From: Benincasa hispida
Taxonomy: Eukaryota; Streptophyta; Magnoliopsida; Cucurbitales; Cucurbitaceae
Assembly (NCBI RefSeq): GCF_009727055.1
Contig: NC_052354.1
Location: forward strand, 34,468,050-34,532,049
DNA: 64,000 bases
Direction of reading: 5' to 3'
Of this stretch, positions 48,956 through 61,930 are shown one piece after another (the stretch's first letter is position 1; each line of letters opens with the position of its first letter). A model generated the notes under the pieces. The model did not search any database, was not told where the DNA came from, and saw only the letters and a program-made list of their open reading frames with translations. A program made the position numbers and the translations under genes.

Positions 48956-50948
48956 TGATGCGTTATTTTATCCAGTGAAATAATGAAAGGAATTGCGGTG
49001 ATGGAAAATGCATTGTGCAACATGTTTTCTCAGCAGCACTCAAGTATAAATCCTACTGAGTTTCCTGGTAAGCCCAGGGTCGAACTTAGGAACTAAGAAA
49101 AATAATATGCGGCAATAATTTTTAGATTATTTTGCGGTAACAAATAAATCAAAGAGTCGTTGGGTTGTTGTTTACAGAATAAAATGTTTGCGGCGAAGCT
49201 AAAAAAAGAGCTAATATTACGAAAGATGCGATGAATATGTGGGGGAACGGGTTGAGAAGGGGTTCAGCTAACACTTCCTAGGATGCGTTCATGTTATGCG
49301 ATCATGCTACACACATACAATAGCAAATCATCTCTCAATACAAATGCTATGGTTTCTAGTTCTAGAATGCATGCAGTATATGCGATGATGCGTATAGGAC
49401 CTACACATAAGCCTCTATTCTTGTCTATGCGATGACAATTGACACACACACATATAAGGCGACCGCATAATACTATAACCTATCTCTAGGGTGCATGCGA
49501 TGCATGTTGACAAACAGAGCTTATCTCTAAGTCTCTATCTCTTGCTTATGCAGATCTAATCTTGTTCTCTTGAGTCTAGATTCTAACCTAGCTCTCTCAA
49601 GTCTTAGGTTCTTTCTTTAGACCCTCTCTCGAGTAGCTCTAAAGGGGTGATGGGCGCAGCATAAGACAATTTTGATCGCATACAATGAAAATCGTAGGTC
49701 ATGTTAGCTAATTTCTTCTCAACCCATTCGATAGATTTATCTACCATATGTGTTTTAAAGAGAGTGGATAGATGTAGATAAGCGAGTTTCATTTTATAGA
49801 TATATGATCGAAATACAGAATGACAATCCGGAATAAGAATAAAGAGCCTGGTAGCAATCTCTTGCTTCCCAAGGCTTTTACACTGTTCGTTTCTACTCTG
49901 CTCAAAAGATAATCTTGCTCTCGCAAGGTCGGCCCTCTCTCTGTTTTTCCACGCCTCCTGGGTAGGGGTGTTAAAAAAACCTGGTAACACGACCAACTCG
50001 GATACCCAACCCAAACCGCAAGGGTTGGGTGTGGTTAGATTTTATTTTGAATTGGATTGGGTTAAAAATATTAAAAAATATTAAATTTGGGTTGGGTCTC
50101 GGGTTACCCCATTTCAGGGTCGGCTCAACCCGACCCGACCCGAATATATATATATATATAAGTTAAAAAAAACAATCAAATTAAAAAAATAACTAATAAA
50201 GTTCATTATTAGCCAACCCGAATTTTTGGGTTGGTCCACAAAAATCTTCCAACCCGGCCCAACCCGGACTATGTACACCCGTACTCCTGGGTTCTCTCTC
50301 GAGTTGACCAAGGTGATCTTTCAACGTCTCTTCCCTTCTCTCGCTCCGCCTTCTAAGTATAAGAAAAACTATGAAGAGGCTAAGTATCTATTTATGGGAA
50401 AAATTATTGAACTGCACGAACTCCTTCACTGAAGGCGGCCTCTGGTATTTATAGAGCTTCGGGGTAAAAGGCTTCTTCTCTCTTATGATTGTACTGATGA
50501 GATGACGTTAATTCTCTATCTGATGCGTTGAATATTTGTCACCGAAAAGTTGAGTGTACTTGCTAAGTAGTTCGTTAACGGCTTGTCAACTTAATTCGGA
50601 ATCGACCGTCATCAGCTTTCTGTCTCATCGTGATTTATTACGATTTTCACCCAGATGCGCCCACCATGATGCGTTGGCTCTATGCGGCGACCTTTTTAAG
50701 TAGATATTAGCGAGCGCAAATGATCGCATAGCCTTGCATTAACGCAATCTCTTAATGCACTCGGCCGTTGATTTCTTTTGATCGCATTTTTCGCCTTGCG
50801 TCAATGCATTTTCTACACAAAAATACATAAGTTAACTGTGTTCATGCGATGGATGCATGCAATCGCAATATTGTATATTTTTAACATCACAATCCTGCAT
50901 TGTTTTATAACTTAGCACTGTAATAACGTGCATTTTTTCCCGTTATCA
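48956..50948. mobile_element. Solo-LTR-like element N inserted in LTR M
   Basis: 1993 bp, beginning TGATGCGTTA and ending CCCGTTATCA. It is flanked by CTATT (48951-48955) and CTGTT (50949-50953), a 5-bp target duplication with one transition, and removing it restores the copia LTR. No PBS, purine tract or coding domain is visible, so a solo LTR of an unidentified family is the simplest reading. A 136-codon minus-strand frame (49604-50014) has no recognisable domain and runs into the MITE. Confidence 0.75.
49963..50283. mobile_element. hAT-type MITE in element N
   Basis: 321-bp miniature transposon with terminal inverted repeats TAGGGGTGT / ACACCCGTA and a perfect 8-bp target duplication CTCCTGGG (49955-49962 and 50284-50291). 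The interior consists of inverted cccaacccg/cgggttggg strings and an (AT)n core at 50143-50160, able to fold on itself. Eight-base duplications and such ends are typical of hAT transposons. No coding; it would depend on a transposase from elsewhere. Confidence 0.93.
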
Positions 50949-52099
50949 CTGTTGATTGGTTATATTCAATGGACACAAAAATATATCTGTAGTGCAAAGA
51001 GTACAACTGTTGGTCTTTAGTGGAGTGCCCGACAATTAATGAATGGTGAATAATGTAATTAAAGAGTTTAATTAATTATTCATGTACTGTTGGAGCTTCA
51101 AGCTACAGGTCCATAAGGTCACCTTGGTAGCTCAATAGGATTTAATTGATAATCAATTGTTGGATTAATTTTAATTGTTCAAATTAATAGAGGGATTTCA
51201 TTATATATGATATAATTAAATTGTTTCAATTATATATGATATAATTGTCATAATGTATTTGATATATTATAGCTTAATAGTAGAAAATAAATATTTGAAT
51301 GAGATTCAAATATATTTTCTATGAATGGGATTCATAGTTGTTAAATTTAATATAAATGAGATTTATATTAAGTGTCGTATAATAGAGAAAAGAAACTATA
51401 GTCTATATAGTATATGATACAATATTAAAACTATAGGTTATATGTTATATTTGATATAACATATAATTTAATATATATGTGTATATATATATATATAATA
51501 TGATAAGTTAGTTATCATATTTATATTTATATTATTATTATTATTTTAATAATAAGGAAGGATGTTACAACTCCCTTCCCTATCTTTTCTCTCCACCCAC
51601 ATTAGTGGGGGTGGTTATCTATTTGGCAAAAGAGAATAAAAAGAAAATTATTTTTCTTCTTGTTCTTAACGTTGAAATTGGTTGAACAATTAAGAGGTTA
51701 CAGAAGCGTTATGTAAGTTTTGTCTTGAGATTAGAAAGTTCTCAATCTTCTTCCTCCTCCACCTTAAACTTTCCCTCTTAACCAAAATATTCAGAGCCCA
51801 CCACTACTGGGTTCTCACCCCAAGAATACCAATGTTTCATTGTGGTAGTCTTCGGGTTTTTGTTCTAGGATTATCTTGAAGAAAGTTTTCACGTTGCTCG
51901 TGATTGTTCGAAGGAAAAACGCGAAGAAAAGATCTTCAAAGGTGAGGTTTCTTAAAACCCTTTTTTCTTTTAAAGCATGCTATTATTTAGTTGTAAATGT
52001 ATATCTTGTTGTTTATTTACTGTAAAACTTTGCATTCAATAAATTATGGAATCTGGTCATTCTGCTTCAGCTCAAGGTTCTTTCATTAGAGTTCCTTCA

Positions 52100-53198
52100 T
52101 AAATATGATGTTGATCATGCCTTTACATTAATTAATATAACTGTTATATTAATATTAATGAAAACAATAAATATCGTATCATATAATATAACACTTATAT
52201 TAAAATATGATGTATGACATGTTTAAATAACATGCAATCAATAAAATAGTATTTTTATTAGAATATGATGCATGAATATGTTTAACCTAAGGTGAGATTT
52301 TAAAGTATATGATATACATTATGCAATATATAATTAACATTAATTTAATCATATATCAAATGTAAAAATTAAAATAAACAACAAAAATAGACCGAATTTT
52401 GACATTCTAAAACAAAATCAAATTAATATAATCAAATTAGTATAACAAAATTATATTAATTTCATTAAAAAATAAAAACATTAAATAAACAAAGAAAACG
52501 GATGAAAACTGCAGCTTTAACACGATCCACGAATGCAAGAATGACTTCTGAAATTGTCGGAGCGTGCGACTGGTATTTCTTATCATGCGGTACTCCGACA
52601 ATATTTCTTACCGAAGTGCCACCCGACCACGCTTTCACCTTTCCATGGTGAACAAAAAATGAGGCCCAAAACCTTTTAATAACGTACAAAAGACAATGGA
52701 CGATAGAAATATGTACTAAAACTTCTCGGGTTTGCCCTCTAAAAATCGTCTTTCCACCTCTATTTTCGGCCTTTTTTATAACCAACTCTCTGAAATGAAA
52801 AAACCAGACTTACAGACTCGATTACAAAATTACAATGTCCAAAACAACGAGCTCTTACATCGATCAATCAATGGAAAAAGTTATATCTAATGCAAAAATT
52901 TGAAGTTGTCTATTTTGCAAACCCCACATACATTATGCAATAAAAAACACAACTTGTTTTACAACCCAAAACAAAATCGAAAGCACGATCAGATGTTGTA
53001 CCATTTAAGCGATTGCATCCCATAGTAGAAGCACGTGAACACGTGTGCTTTTAATTTACGTTTCGAATTAACAGAAAAAATAGAGGAGTTTTAAATATAT
53101 TTTAAGCTAAGCATGTTGTAGACAGAAGAAATTCTAGGAAAAGAGAGTTACCTCTAAAGACAATTCTTCAATCTTGTCCAATTCCATGTTGTGATCAC
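52100..53198 (-). repeat. Copia leader and LTR fragment R, minus strand
   Basis: taatataacacttatatta (near 52185) and aaggtgagattttaaagta (near 52290) match minus-oriented leader blocks of D (30240-30540). Further right, aagcatgttgtagacagaag and gagttacctctaaagac (53115-53160) resemble a reversed copia U5 end. A 106-codon minus-strand frame (52465-52785) includes the stretch SGGTSVRNIVGVPHDKKYQS. I do not recognise it; it may be leader sequence or a short unknown gene. Confidence 0.45.
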
Positions 53199-55435
53199 TG
53201 TCACACCCCCTCTCGGGCTACCTTCTTAACCTGAGAAGAGATGTGAGGACAACAGATGTCAACCCTCTTCTGACTCCTACTGCCTAACTAGTACCTATAA
53301 CCTGTTTCCTCGCACCTCTTTAACCCGATACATAGTTTATAAACATAATAACTTATCCATGCATTCCTAGCTATAGACTTGTAGACATTCAGAACTTATT
53401 AACAACAAGCAACCCAATTGTAACTTATATACATACTTCAAACTAAGTTCACATACAACCACTTCCGCATATATCCAAACTTAAGGTTGTACCCTTCTCA
53501 TGACATATACAATAGTTCTAATGCCTAAAAAGAGATAACATCAACTTAAGTCACTTCTGGTCTATCAGGGATCTTCATATTGTGGTAGACTGGCAACTGT
53601 AAGCTAGGCTCCGAAAAATCGGTCGCTACTGAAAATAAAAACATTTGAAAAGAGTGAGCTAAAAGTTTCCCAGTGAGTGACTAACTTTTAGAATATAAAC
53701 TAAAAAAAATATAGGCATATTGAAATATTCAAAGAATGACTGGTAAACAAAAATACTTTCATAGCTTCAAGGTCAAGAAAACAAACTTAGCTCAAGTACA
53801 GAAACTTTTTTATTAACATATTAAAAACCTTGAAAACAAAACATAGCTTTGACTGATCTCATCATACATTCATACTTTGCTTTGTACTCATTTGCCTTAG
53901 TTGAGGTAAAACCCCTTTTTCTTATACACTCAAACGTTGATAACCTTAGCTGATGTAGAATAGTCTCAACACAGTCAACGTCGATAATAATCATACGTGC
54001 ACGTAGATATACCCCAAAGGCTAATATAAACATATTAAAATTGTTTACCTTGGATACCTTCTTCTCCTTGAGTATTAGAGGATTCGAATACCTTTATTAC
54101 CTTGATTATAAGTTTTTGTTATGAGAGTACTGAAAACATTCTATTAACCGAAAATACATAGTACTTTAACTCTTAAGCATTCCTTAGAAAACTTGGTATT
54201 CAAATAGACAAGTATAATATAGAAATTCATAACATATTAGGAATGCTTTCACTGATCAAATCATTCTTAAGAATTTGCATAGAAACATAGTTTATAAACT
54301 TTCCTCTAGCAACCATCCATGCTTTGAAACCATTGGCATCTAGCTCAATAAGATATAATTTTGCTTTAAAATTATTGAAGCACACAACATACTTTAAGAG
54401 AAAACTTTGCTATGGCATATATTAGAAAACCTTACTTTGGGGTGGATCATCCATCCAACATACTCATACTTTAGGGTGAACTATCCATCGAAATCAACTT
54501 AAAGAAAACATCCCTTAAAACTTATGTGTTCAACATGAAGGATGCTTGAAAAAATTGAAGTAAAACATTGATCAAACATATACTTAGAAATCACATTAAG
54601 GATGACATTCATTAAACTTTGTCACTCACTGTCACATGCTAGCTCCTAAGTGGTTATAGACCTTCCTTATCTATGTTTGGCCTGCCAAATACATAAATAA
54701 CCCTTAGTTAATGACATTATCTCCCTTTTAAGCTTACTTACTTTATCTAACCTAGTACTTTAAGCCTTTTTTTGAGTCCACCCACAATATTAAATAAAAC
54801 TTGACACTCCTTTAAGAACTCCACTTAACTTACCAACGCTTAGATTTAAAGATTAGGTGAAATGCTAGACTTTGGCAAGCTAAGTACACTATGTGCATAG
54901 ATGGACACATGACACACACTTAGGGTAGGTGCTCGTTCACTTGACTTAGGTGTCAACATTGGAGTAGAAGCTGGACCTTGTCCTCACGTGATGCATGCTG
55001 GCGTTGAAATGTTGTTACGCGGATAGCCTCGAGCGTTGGGGTATAGGCACGACACTATCCTGACACTAGGTTGTGCAAAAGTTGCGCAAGAGGTGCGCGC
55101 ACAGACGCTGGGAATTTCATCAAAACTTGTAGCGTTGCAACACTAGGGACAATGTTACTACGCTGCCCTACTTCCACAATTTCTGCCTTTCAACATTAGA
55201 TTGAAGGATTGATGAGTGTTGCGACGCCTATGTCAAGGGCAGTTTGGCCATTTTTACTTCTTTGAAGCCCGGATACTCAAATTGACCCAAAATTACTTTA
55301 AATTAACCCCGTTTGGCTTCATATGCTTGATTCTACCTCTTGGTTGCATGATACCTACAAAGTAGGATAATTAACATTAAAAATCTATTAACGAGCATGA
55401 GTTAAGCTAGGAATTATAGTTACTTTTTTGAGCTA
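53199..55435 (-). repeat. LTR region of gypsy O
   Basis: Left boundary TGTCACACCCC at 53199 is, on the minus strand, the ...GGGGTGTGACA end common in chromovirus LTRs. The region runs to the truncated pol end near 55436. The LTR start is not resolved because pol is cut before its normal end. Positions 55010-55230 contain repeated gcgttgcaacact strings also found in the leader of copia P. No genes seen. Confidence 0.55.
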
Positions 55436-57234
55436 TCAAACATGAGATGGATCTGGAATATACTTCTTCAACATAGGTACATGGAAGATATCATGTATCT
55501 TAGATAATTCTGAAGGTAAAGCTAATTTGTAACCTTTTGGTTCAACCTGTTCTACTATCTCGTAGTGTCCTATATACCTTGGACTCAACTTACTTTTCCT
55601 CTGTCCATGGTGATAATTTGAAGAAAAGTCGATCTCTAACCTCAAATTCTAAATCCCTTCTTCTCTTATCCGCGTAACTCTTTTGACAATCTCGGGCTAT
55701 CTTCAAGTTGTCCCTGATTATCTTAACATTTTCTAAGGTAGCTTGAACTAACTCTGGGCCTCTTGACTTCCTTTCACCTACCTCATTCTAATAAACTAGA
55801 GCCCTACACCGTCTCCTGTACAATGCCTCATATGGTTCCATTCCAATAATGGAATGATAATTGTTGCTACTGCCTTTGAACTACAACACACATGCTTTCA
55901 ACAACTCTTTTAGGGTTCGAATGGTCCTTTCTTACTGACCATCTTTTTGAGGATGAAATGTTGTACTGAAATGCAGGTTAGTTCCAAGAGCTCCTTGTAG
56001 ACTTGGCCAGAACTTTGAGGTAAATCTATGATCCTTATCTAATACTATCGATACTAAATCTCTATACTGGCTCACTATCTTGTCATCATAAAGCTTGGCT
56101 AACTTGTCAAGTGTAAATGTTAGTTTACTAGCAAGAAACTAGCTATCTTTGTGAGCCTATCAGCAATTACCCATATACCATCATATCCACTAAGAGTCTT
56201 GGGTAATCAAAATAAGAAATCCATGGTTACATGTTCCCACTTCCACTCATGCAATGAAATTGGGTTTAGAAGTCCTGTTGGTCTCTGAGCACCGGTTTAA
56301 CCTACTGACAGATCAAGCATCTATCTACATACTCTATTATCTAACACACCATTTCAAGCCACCAATAAGACTTCTTCAAGGTTCAATACATCTTAGTACA
56401 ACCTAGATGCATAACATAAGTTGAACTGCGGGCCTTTTCTGAGATAGCATTTTTCAGAATCACACTATTAGGCACGCTCAACCTATTCTCCTTCAGTAGA
56501 GTTCCATCCAAACTTAGATCATAATTCGCCCTCTGGTTCTTACTTACCTCGTAAGCCAACTTTCTGAGACTCAGATCTCCTGGTTGTTCTTTGATAATGT
56601 CATCCAGCATGATAGGTCTTACCTAGAAATAGGCCAACAAGGTCCCTAAATTTCCAACTTTAAAGAAACATTTGCAGTTCTTAACTCTTGTAACAATATA
56701 GCCTTAGGATGACTAGATTTCTAGCTCAATGTATCAACTACCACGTTAGCTTTTCCTGGATGGTACTCAATAATACAATCATAGTCTTTGATTGACTCTA
56801 GCCATCTCTTTTGCCTCAGGTTTAGTTACTTCTATTCAATGATATACTTTAAACTCTTATGATCAATAAAGATATGATACCTTTCATCGAATAGGTAATG
56901 TCTCCAAATCTTCAGTGCTAAGACAACTGATGCTAGTTCCAGATCATGTGTTGGATAGTTATACGCATGATTTTTCAACTATTTTGAAGCATAAGCCACT
57001 ATCTTCTCTTCCGGCATCAGAACACACTCTAGGTGTCTGGAAGAATCACAATATATCTCAAACTCTTTCACTGGAATTTGAAGAGTCAAGATAGGTGCTG
57101 ATACTAACCTCTGATTTAACTCCTAGAAGCTTTTCTAACACTGCTCAGACCATTCAAATTTAGCATTCTTCTTAGTACACTAGTCCGAGCAAGTGCTATC
57201 TTTGAGAATCCCTCTATAAGCCGTCTGCAGTAAC
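55436..57234 (-). pseudogene. Ty3/gypsy pol of element O (RNase H and integrase)
   Basis: Minus strand from 57234: RNase H with [38 protein letters not shown] and [12 protein letters not shown] (about 56830-57080), then [15 protein letters not shown]. The linker and integrase N-terminal zinc region (56383-56610) ends AISEKARSSTYVMHLGCTKM and continues with the RCLICQ pair of cysteines near 56310. Degraded integrase core follows, and the GPF/Y-type C-terminus is open at 55436-55645 (KLSPRYIGHYEIVEQV, HDIFHVPMLKKYIPDPSHV). RT and upstream parts are cut off by copia P. Confidence 0.87.
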
Positions 57235-57239
57235 CTGCT

Positions 57240-59423
57240 TGTTGGGAATGTTCTAAACTCGCAATTCGTAAATATTGTTAACATATTCTATTTATCAATA
57301 AAAGTGTTATTGAGTGTTTTATTCAATAAATTGTTGATATTGCATTCTGTTATAAAAATCCAATAAACGAATCAATGGCTATAATATGAATACTTTAACT
57401 TTATGTGGTGACATAAAAGAGGATCAAGTTTTAATATATAGTCAAAATAGTTTATAAGTATATGGATGAGATTGGGTACCTCATCCTCGTGACACTATTG
57501 GATGCAGCCAATTATTGTATACTGATACAAATAATGTGATCCCAAAATCATTCATGTGGAGACATGTGAGTGAAGGCATCATATGCAATGAGTTTGCATA
57601 AGACTAGACCTCGAAATAGTCAATTTTCTTTATAACGAAAGTTTACTGTTAAAATTGACTATTTCAAGTTCAATGACCTAGGGTCGATCCTAATCTTGAG
57701 GTAACTATGAACTCCTATTTATTCAGAGTTATCCTTTGATCTGCATAGGTGAGAGTAGTTCAACAGCACTGCTCAATAAGCCTTTCATTTTTTAGGTAAG
57801 ACTGGATAGATAGCTGGGGATATAGTTCTGCAAGATGGAATTCACTCATACTCGACTTAGGGTTATTAGATAGGTTGTTCTCTTACACACTGATTCCAGG
57901 TCTTGAATAATGGGGCCCCGCCCTCTTATGATCGAGAGGGTCATGGTTTATATGTTGGATATAAACCAACTGTTCAAATGGAGGATCAGTGGGAGCTTAA
58001 GGAGCAAGATGTATTTACAGGGGTAAAATGGTAATTTTGAACTACCTATAAATACGAATGACCTGTGACGGATTTACTTACTAATTATGGTTAAATTGGA
58101 TAAAAATAAGGCTATAGTGTGGAGAGTGCAACTATCGAGTTATAGTGGTGTGTCTCAGTAGTTAACGAATAATGATTCATTCGATTTCAAAAGTTTAGAC
58201 AATTAATCTCAAATCATTGGAGCTTATGATCTGTAAGTTCATAAGGTCTCTCTACAAGCTCGTAAAATATATCTTGGATTAATGAAGTGAGCAAATTTAA
58301 AATGTTCAAATTCAGAATTAGAGTTTTGAATTTGAAGTGTTCAAATTCCATATAGGGTTTGATTAATTATATTCGATATAATTAAAACATTTAATTGTGT
58401 TTAAATTAAACGAAATCGGAGAGATTAGAATATTTAAATATTGGTTTATATAAATAAGATTCATTTATGAATTAGTTGATCGATTAATTTAATATTTAAT
58501 ATTAAATTATTAAATAAATAATTAATTAAAATTGTTTGATTAATTATCTAAATAAAAAATTCAAATTTTGAAAATCAAAATTCAGATTTGATTTTAATTT
58601 AGGGCAATTGCAACTTTAATAATAATAATAAAAAAAAATTGAAAATTGAGCGTGTGTCCCTAGGTTTTTCTTTTTTACAAACATGTCAAAAAACTTCTGC
58701 CCTGAAAATTTGATTGCTATATGATTTCTATGTGATTGTTATGTGATTGCTATCTAATTTCTATGTGATTGCTATATAATCGTTATGTGATTGCACACCT
58801 GCAATTAAAAAAAAGTTAAAGTCATGGCATTGCTTTCTTAAAATGTATTTGTCATACAATAAAATTTTCTTTTTTCTTTTTTAATTTTTTTAATTTTAGT
58901 GAAAATTAAAATTAAATTCAAAATTGAATTTTAAAATGGAAAATTCCACTATGCCAACATTTCTTTTCTAATTGGAGTGGTTTCACCAAATTGAAACACC
59001 TAGCCTCTAATAATCAACTACTTGAGGTGTCATTAAGTTGAGATTAAAATGCTTAGATGATTAACTTGCTTAAATACATATGATTTGATAAGATTTAAGA
59101 ACTCCCGCAAGTTGAAATTGGTTATTTCCAAAAATTCTCTCTAAATCCTCATCTTCTCTCAATCAATTGACCTCAATTATGAGATTCCACCTCTCATTCC
59201 AAGTTAAAGGATAGTATCAAAGATCCTTGTGGTGGTCCTCTGGTATTTTGGAAACCTAATTCATGGAGAGAAGCTGGTATTATTGAGATTCATCAAAGAT
59301 TGTAGTTCTTGAAACCTTTTCTCTGAAATTTTCTTTCGATTCATGTTTCTAAACTCAAATTAAGTGTAATTAGAGTGCTTATCGATTCTAATTTCTTCTG
59401 CTGCATGTTAGTTTACTCTATCA
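57240..59423 (+). repeat. 5' LTR of copia P
   Basis: 2184 bp, TGTTGGGAATGTTCTAAACTCG to ...tttactctatca, followed directly by the PBS. The start matches LTR C. Left flank is CTGCT; no right partner is seen. It includes an 8-copy 11-bp minisatellite at 58711-58798 and the shared block catgatctgtaagttcataa near 58229. Confidence 0.88.
58711..58798 (+). repeat. Minisatellite, 11 bp x 8, in LTR P
   Basis: Eight contiguous 11-bp units with consensus TGATTGCTATG (variants tgatttctatg, taatcgttatg, tgattgcacac), without interruption. The period is close to one helical turn. Confidence 0.92.
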
Positions 59424-59440
59424 ATTGGTATCAAAGCATG
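59424..59440 (+). promoter_or_regulatory. Primer-binding site of copia P
   Basis: ATTGGTATCAAAGCATG, identical to the site in D. Complement of the initiator tRNA-Met end with one G-to-A change. Confidence 0.9.
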
Positions 59441-61238
59441 ATTTAAGCACTTAATTATCGTTAATTTGAGTTTGGTGGGTGAATTTCTAAGATTGTATGT
59501 TTCTATGACTGATATTGTTGAAATTTGACTTTGGCATTAGATTTCTCTTTAATTATGAAGTTTAATTTGTAGTTAGCCCTTAATTGATGAGCTTATATGT
59601 GTGCTATAGAGTCTATAATTTTATTAGAGTCAATCGAGTCCAAATTAGGCTATAATTGAAGATTAAAACGGGCAAGCTCCGTAGAAGAAAACTGAAGAAC
59701 AACTTCTATCAGGCTAGCGTTGCAACATTGCCTATAGAGCGTTGCAACACTACTCTTGTTCGAGCCCATGGAGTCACAACGCTGGAATGAGTGTTGCAAT
59801 GCTGCTTATCCCAGCCCAGCAATGCGCGCGTTGGAGTGGGTTTGCGTGGGAGATCCGGTTTGATCGGTTTTTTCAACCATTCCAGTTCGATTCATCCATC
59901 CTTGGACCGGTTCAGCATCTTTTAAAGGTCTGGAGGGCCGGTTCGGGCAGTTTGGGTCGGGTCGAGTGGTCTAGTTCACTTTGAAGTTGTTTGAATTACA
60001 CATGTTTGTGCATGTTTGTGCATATTTGAATTACACATGTTTGTGTATATAGTATACCATTTAGATTTAAAATCCCACCATAGGAAAGCATGTTGCATGC
60101 ATATTATTATGTTATAAGTTAGTTATAATATATAGTATACATGTTTAGGATTTCTAAAAATTAATATAAGTATACTATTATTTTTTAATGCCTTTGATGG
60201 ATGTTATGGATGGATAGCATGTCTATTGTTTTATAAGATGTTATAAAATTTGATTAGACATTAAAATCCATAACAAGGATAAACAACATGGTCACTTAGG
60301 TCAACAACTTGTTTTAATAGTTAAAATAGGCCGTTATTGTATAAAATTCGGCTACAAACTCAAAAGATTCATAATCATGTCTAAGGCTAGAGGTATTTAA
60401 GTTGACGGTTTACGTAACACCTCCTACCTGGGGATTATGACCAAAATGTTGAGCATTGTTAACTGGTTTTATGAGCTTGCGTGAGCAGTGTGAGGGTTAA
60501 AATTAGTTTAGACTTAGGTTGTTTAAGATTAGCCGCGAGATACCTAAGTAAAAAAATACCCAAACATTCAGAACATTTTAGTGGGAGATTAACAATGTTT
60601 GTGATATATCGTTTTTAGCTCTCGCGTCCCCAAGAGTTCACACCATGAGATCCATGCTCGTCTTCGTGTCATTTTTACCGCTACTGCTCCATTCGAAAAG
60701 CATTTGCATGGGTTAATAACAAGGTTAATGAAGGAAGTAGTACATAGCAAGTGGGTGAAGAAAATGTGTCAACATATCCTACGGTCTCCTCCATTAGTTT
60801 AAACTGTGAGATTCCTATGTTGCGTCTGCTGTCATTTTTAGGTGGCACTAGCTAGTGTTAACTGCGACAACCCTTTCGGAGGGTTGTAACATAGGATTTG
60901 GAATAACTCAAGCTTTAGAAATCAATAGGGGTTTATAGTTCCGTCTTGAACATTATCTTCCAATTCAGGGGCACACTTATAAGAGTTACTAAATGTTAGT
61001 AAAATTCTTGACCGAAAACGGTAAGCAAACAACTATAGGAATAAGAGTTATTCTGGATATAATATTCGTTCAAGATTTTCTTGCTTCAGTGAAGGAGTAT
61101 TTGGTAGCCCTCGGTAGCATCTATTCTAATTCACTAAAGTGTCGTTGCAAATAAATATAGAAATATGGGTACTTTATTACTTTTGCTAAAATTAGATTTA
61201 GATTCATAAGTTTAATAGAATTTGTTTATTTTTCAGCA
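59441..61238 (+). other. Leader of copia P
   Basis: 1.8-kb untranslated leader with repeated gttgcaac strings (59715-59800), a GC-rich patch (59815-59990), and the conserved blocks cccaccatagg (60071) and gttgacggtttacgtaacac (60401). An 80-codon frame at 59742-59984 is compositional. The end matches the leaders of A and C. Confidence 0.75.
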
Positions 61239-61930
61239 ATGTCGAATTCGATTATACAACTTCTTGGTTCTGATAAATTCAACGAAGAGGGTTACTCTAA
61301 CTAGAAATTGAACATAAATACAATACTAGTGGTTGACAACCTGAGGTTTGTTTAACGGAGGAAACAAACCTCAGGTTGTCAACCACTAGTATTGTGAACT
61401 GAGGTTGTTAACCATGATCTTCGGTATGACGTGGGGCTATAAAATATGTATATAACTTATGCATGAAGAACAGGAACAATGTTAGGGAGCATGTCCTGGA
61501 CATGATGATCCTCTTTAACATTGGAGAAGCTCACGACACAATCATAGATGAGACTAGTCAAGTTAGTATGATCTTGAAGTCTCTTCCGATGAGTTTCTTG
61601 AACTTCCAAAATAACGTTGTAATGAATGAGATTAATTACAATCTAACTTCTATACTGAATGAACTTTAGACTTACCAATCAATGATGAAATTAAAAGAAA
61701 GTGAAGCAAATGTTGTTTCACAACAACAAAAATCTTAAGAGATCATCTTCGGAAACGAAGCCTTTAGACAAAAAGAAGTCTGCTCCTTCCTTTTTTGATG
61801 ATAAAAGTATCCAAATGAAGAAGAAGGAAAAAGGGAAGAAGAAATTAGATGCTAAGAAAACCAAGGCTCTTAAAGGAATTTCATTATGGAAAAGACGGGC
61901 ATTGGAAACATAACTGCCCGAAATATTTTG
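61239..61930 (+). pseudogene. Copia gag of element P
   Basis: Starts MSNSIIQLLGSDKFNEEGYS at ATG 61239. Coding is disrupted at 61354 by a snap-back inverted duplication and further filler to about 61448, which replace the middle of the N-terminal domain. It resumes as MKNRNNVREHVLDMMILFNI (61463-61669). The knuckle near 61880-61916 reads EFHYGKDGHWKHNC: both N-terminal cysteines of the CCHC motif are lost. A lysine-rich linker precedes it. Confidence 0.85.
61321..61394. repeat. Perfect 33-bp inverted repeat with 8-nt loop
   Basis: Arms 61321-61353 and 61362-61394 are exact reverse complements over 33 bp, separated by aacggagg (61354-61361). The left arm and loop are native gag sequence; the right arm is not. 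This is the pattern of fold-back (snap-back) DNA synthesis. Confidence 0.97.

Larger units (their letters stand above)
48071..52099 (+). repeat. Copia LTR M, interrupted by element N
   Basis: Starts TGTTGGGGTTGATGCCC at 48071. Broken at 48955 by element N, it resumes at 50949 and ends near 52099 (gagttccttca). About 2.0 kb without N. Same family as I and K. No PBS follows. Simple TA repeats occur near 51480-51500. Confidence 0.82.

Noticed and set aside
49604..50014. 136-codon minus-strand frame in element N
   Set aside because: Its upstream end lies in the MITE, no domain is visible, and the element shows no other coding.
52465..52785. 106-codon minus-strand frame as a new gene
   Set aside because: It lies in what looks like a copia leader and I recognise no family; kept only as a note within fragment R.
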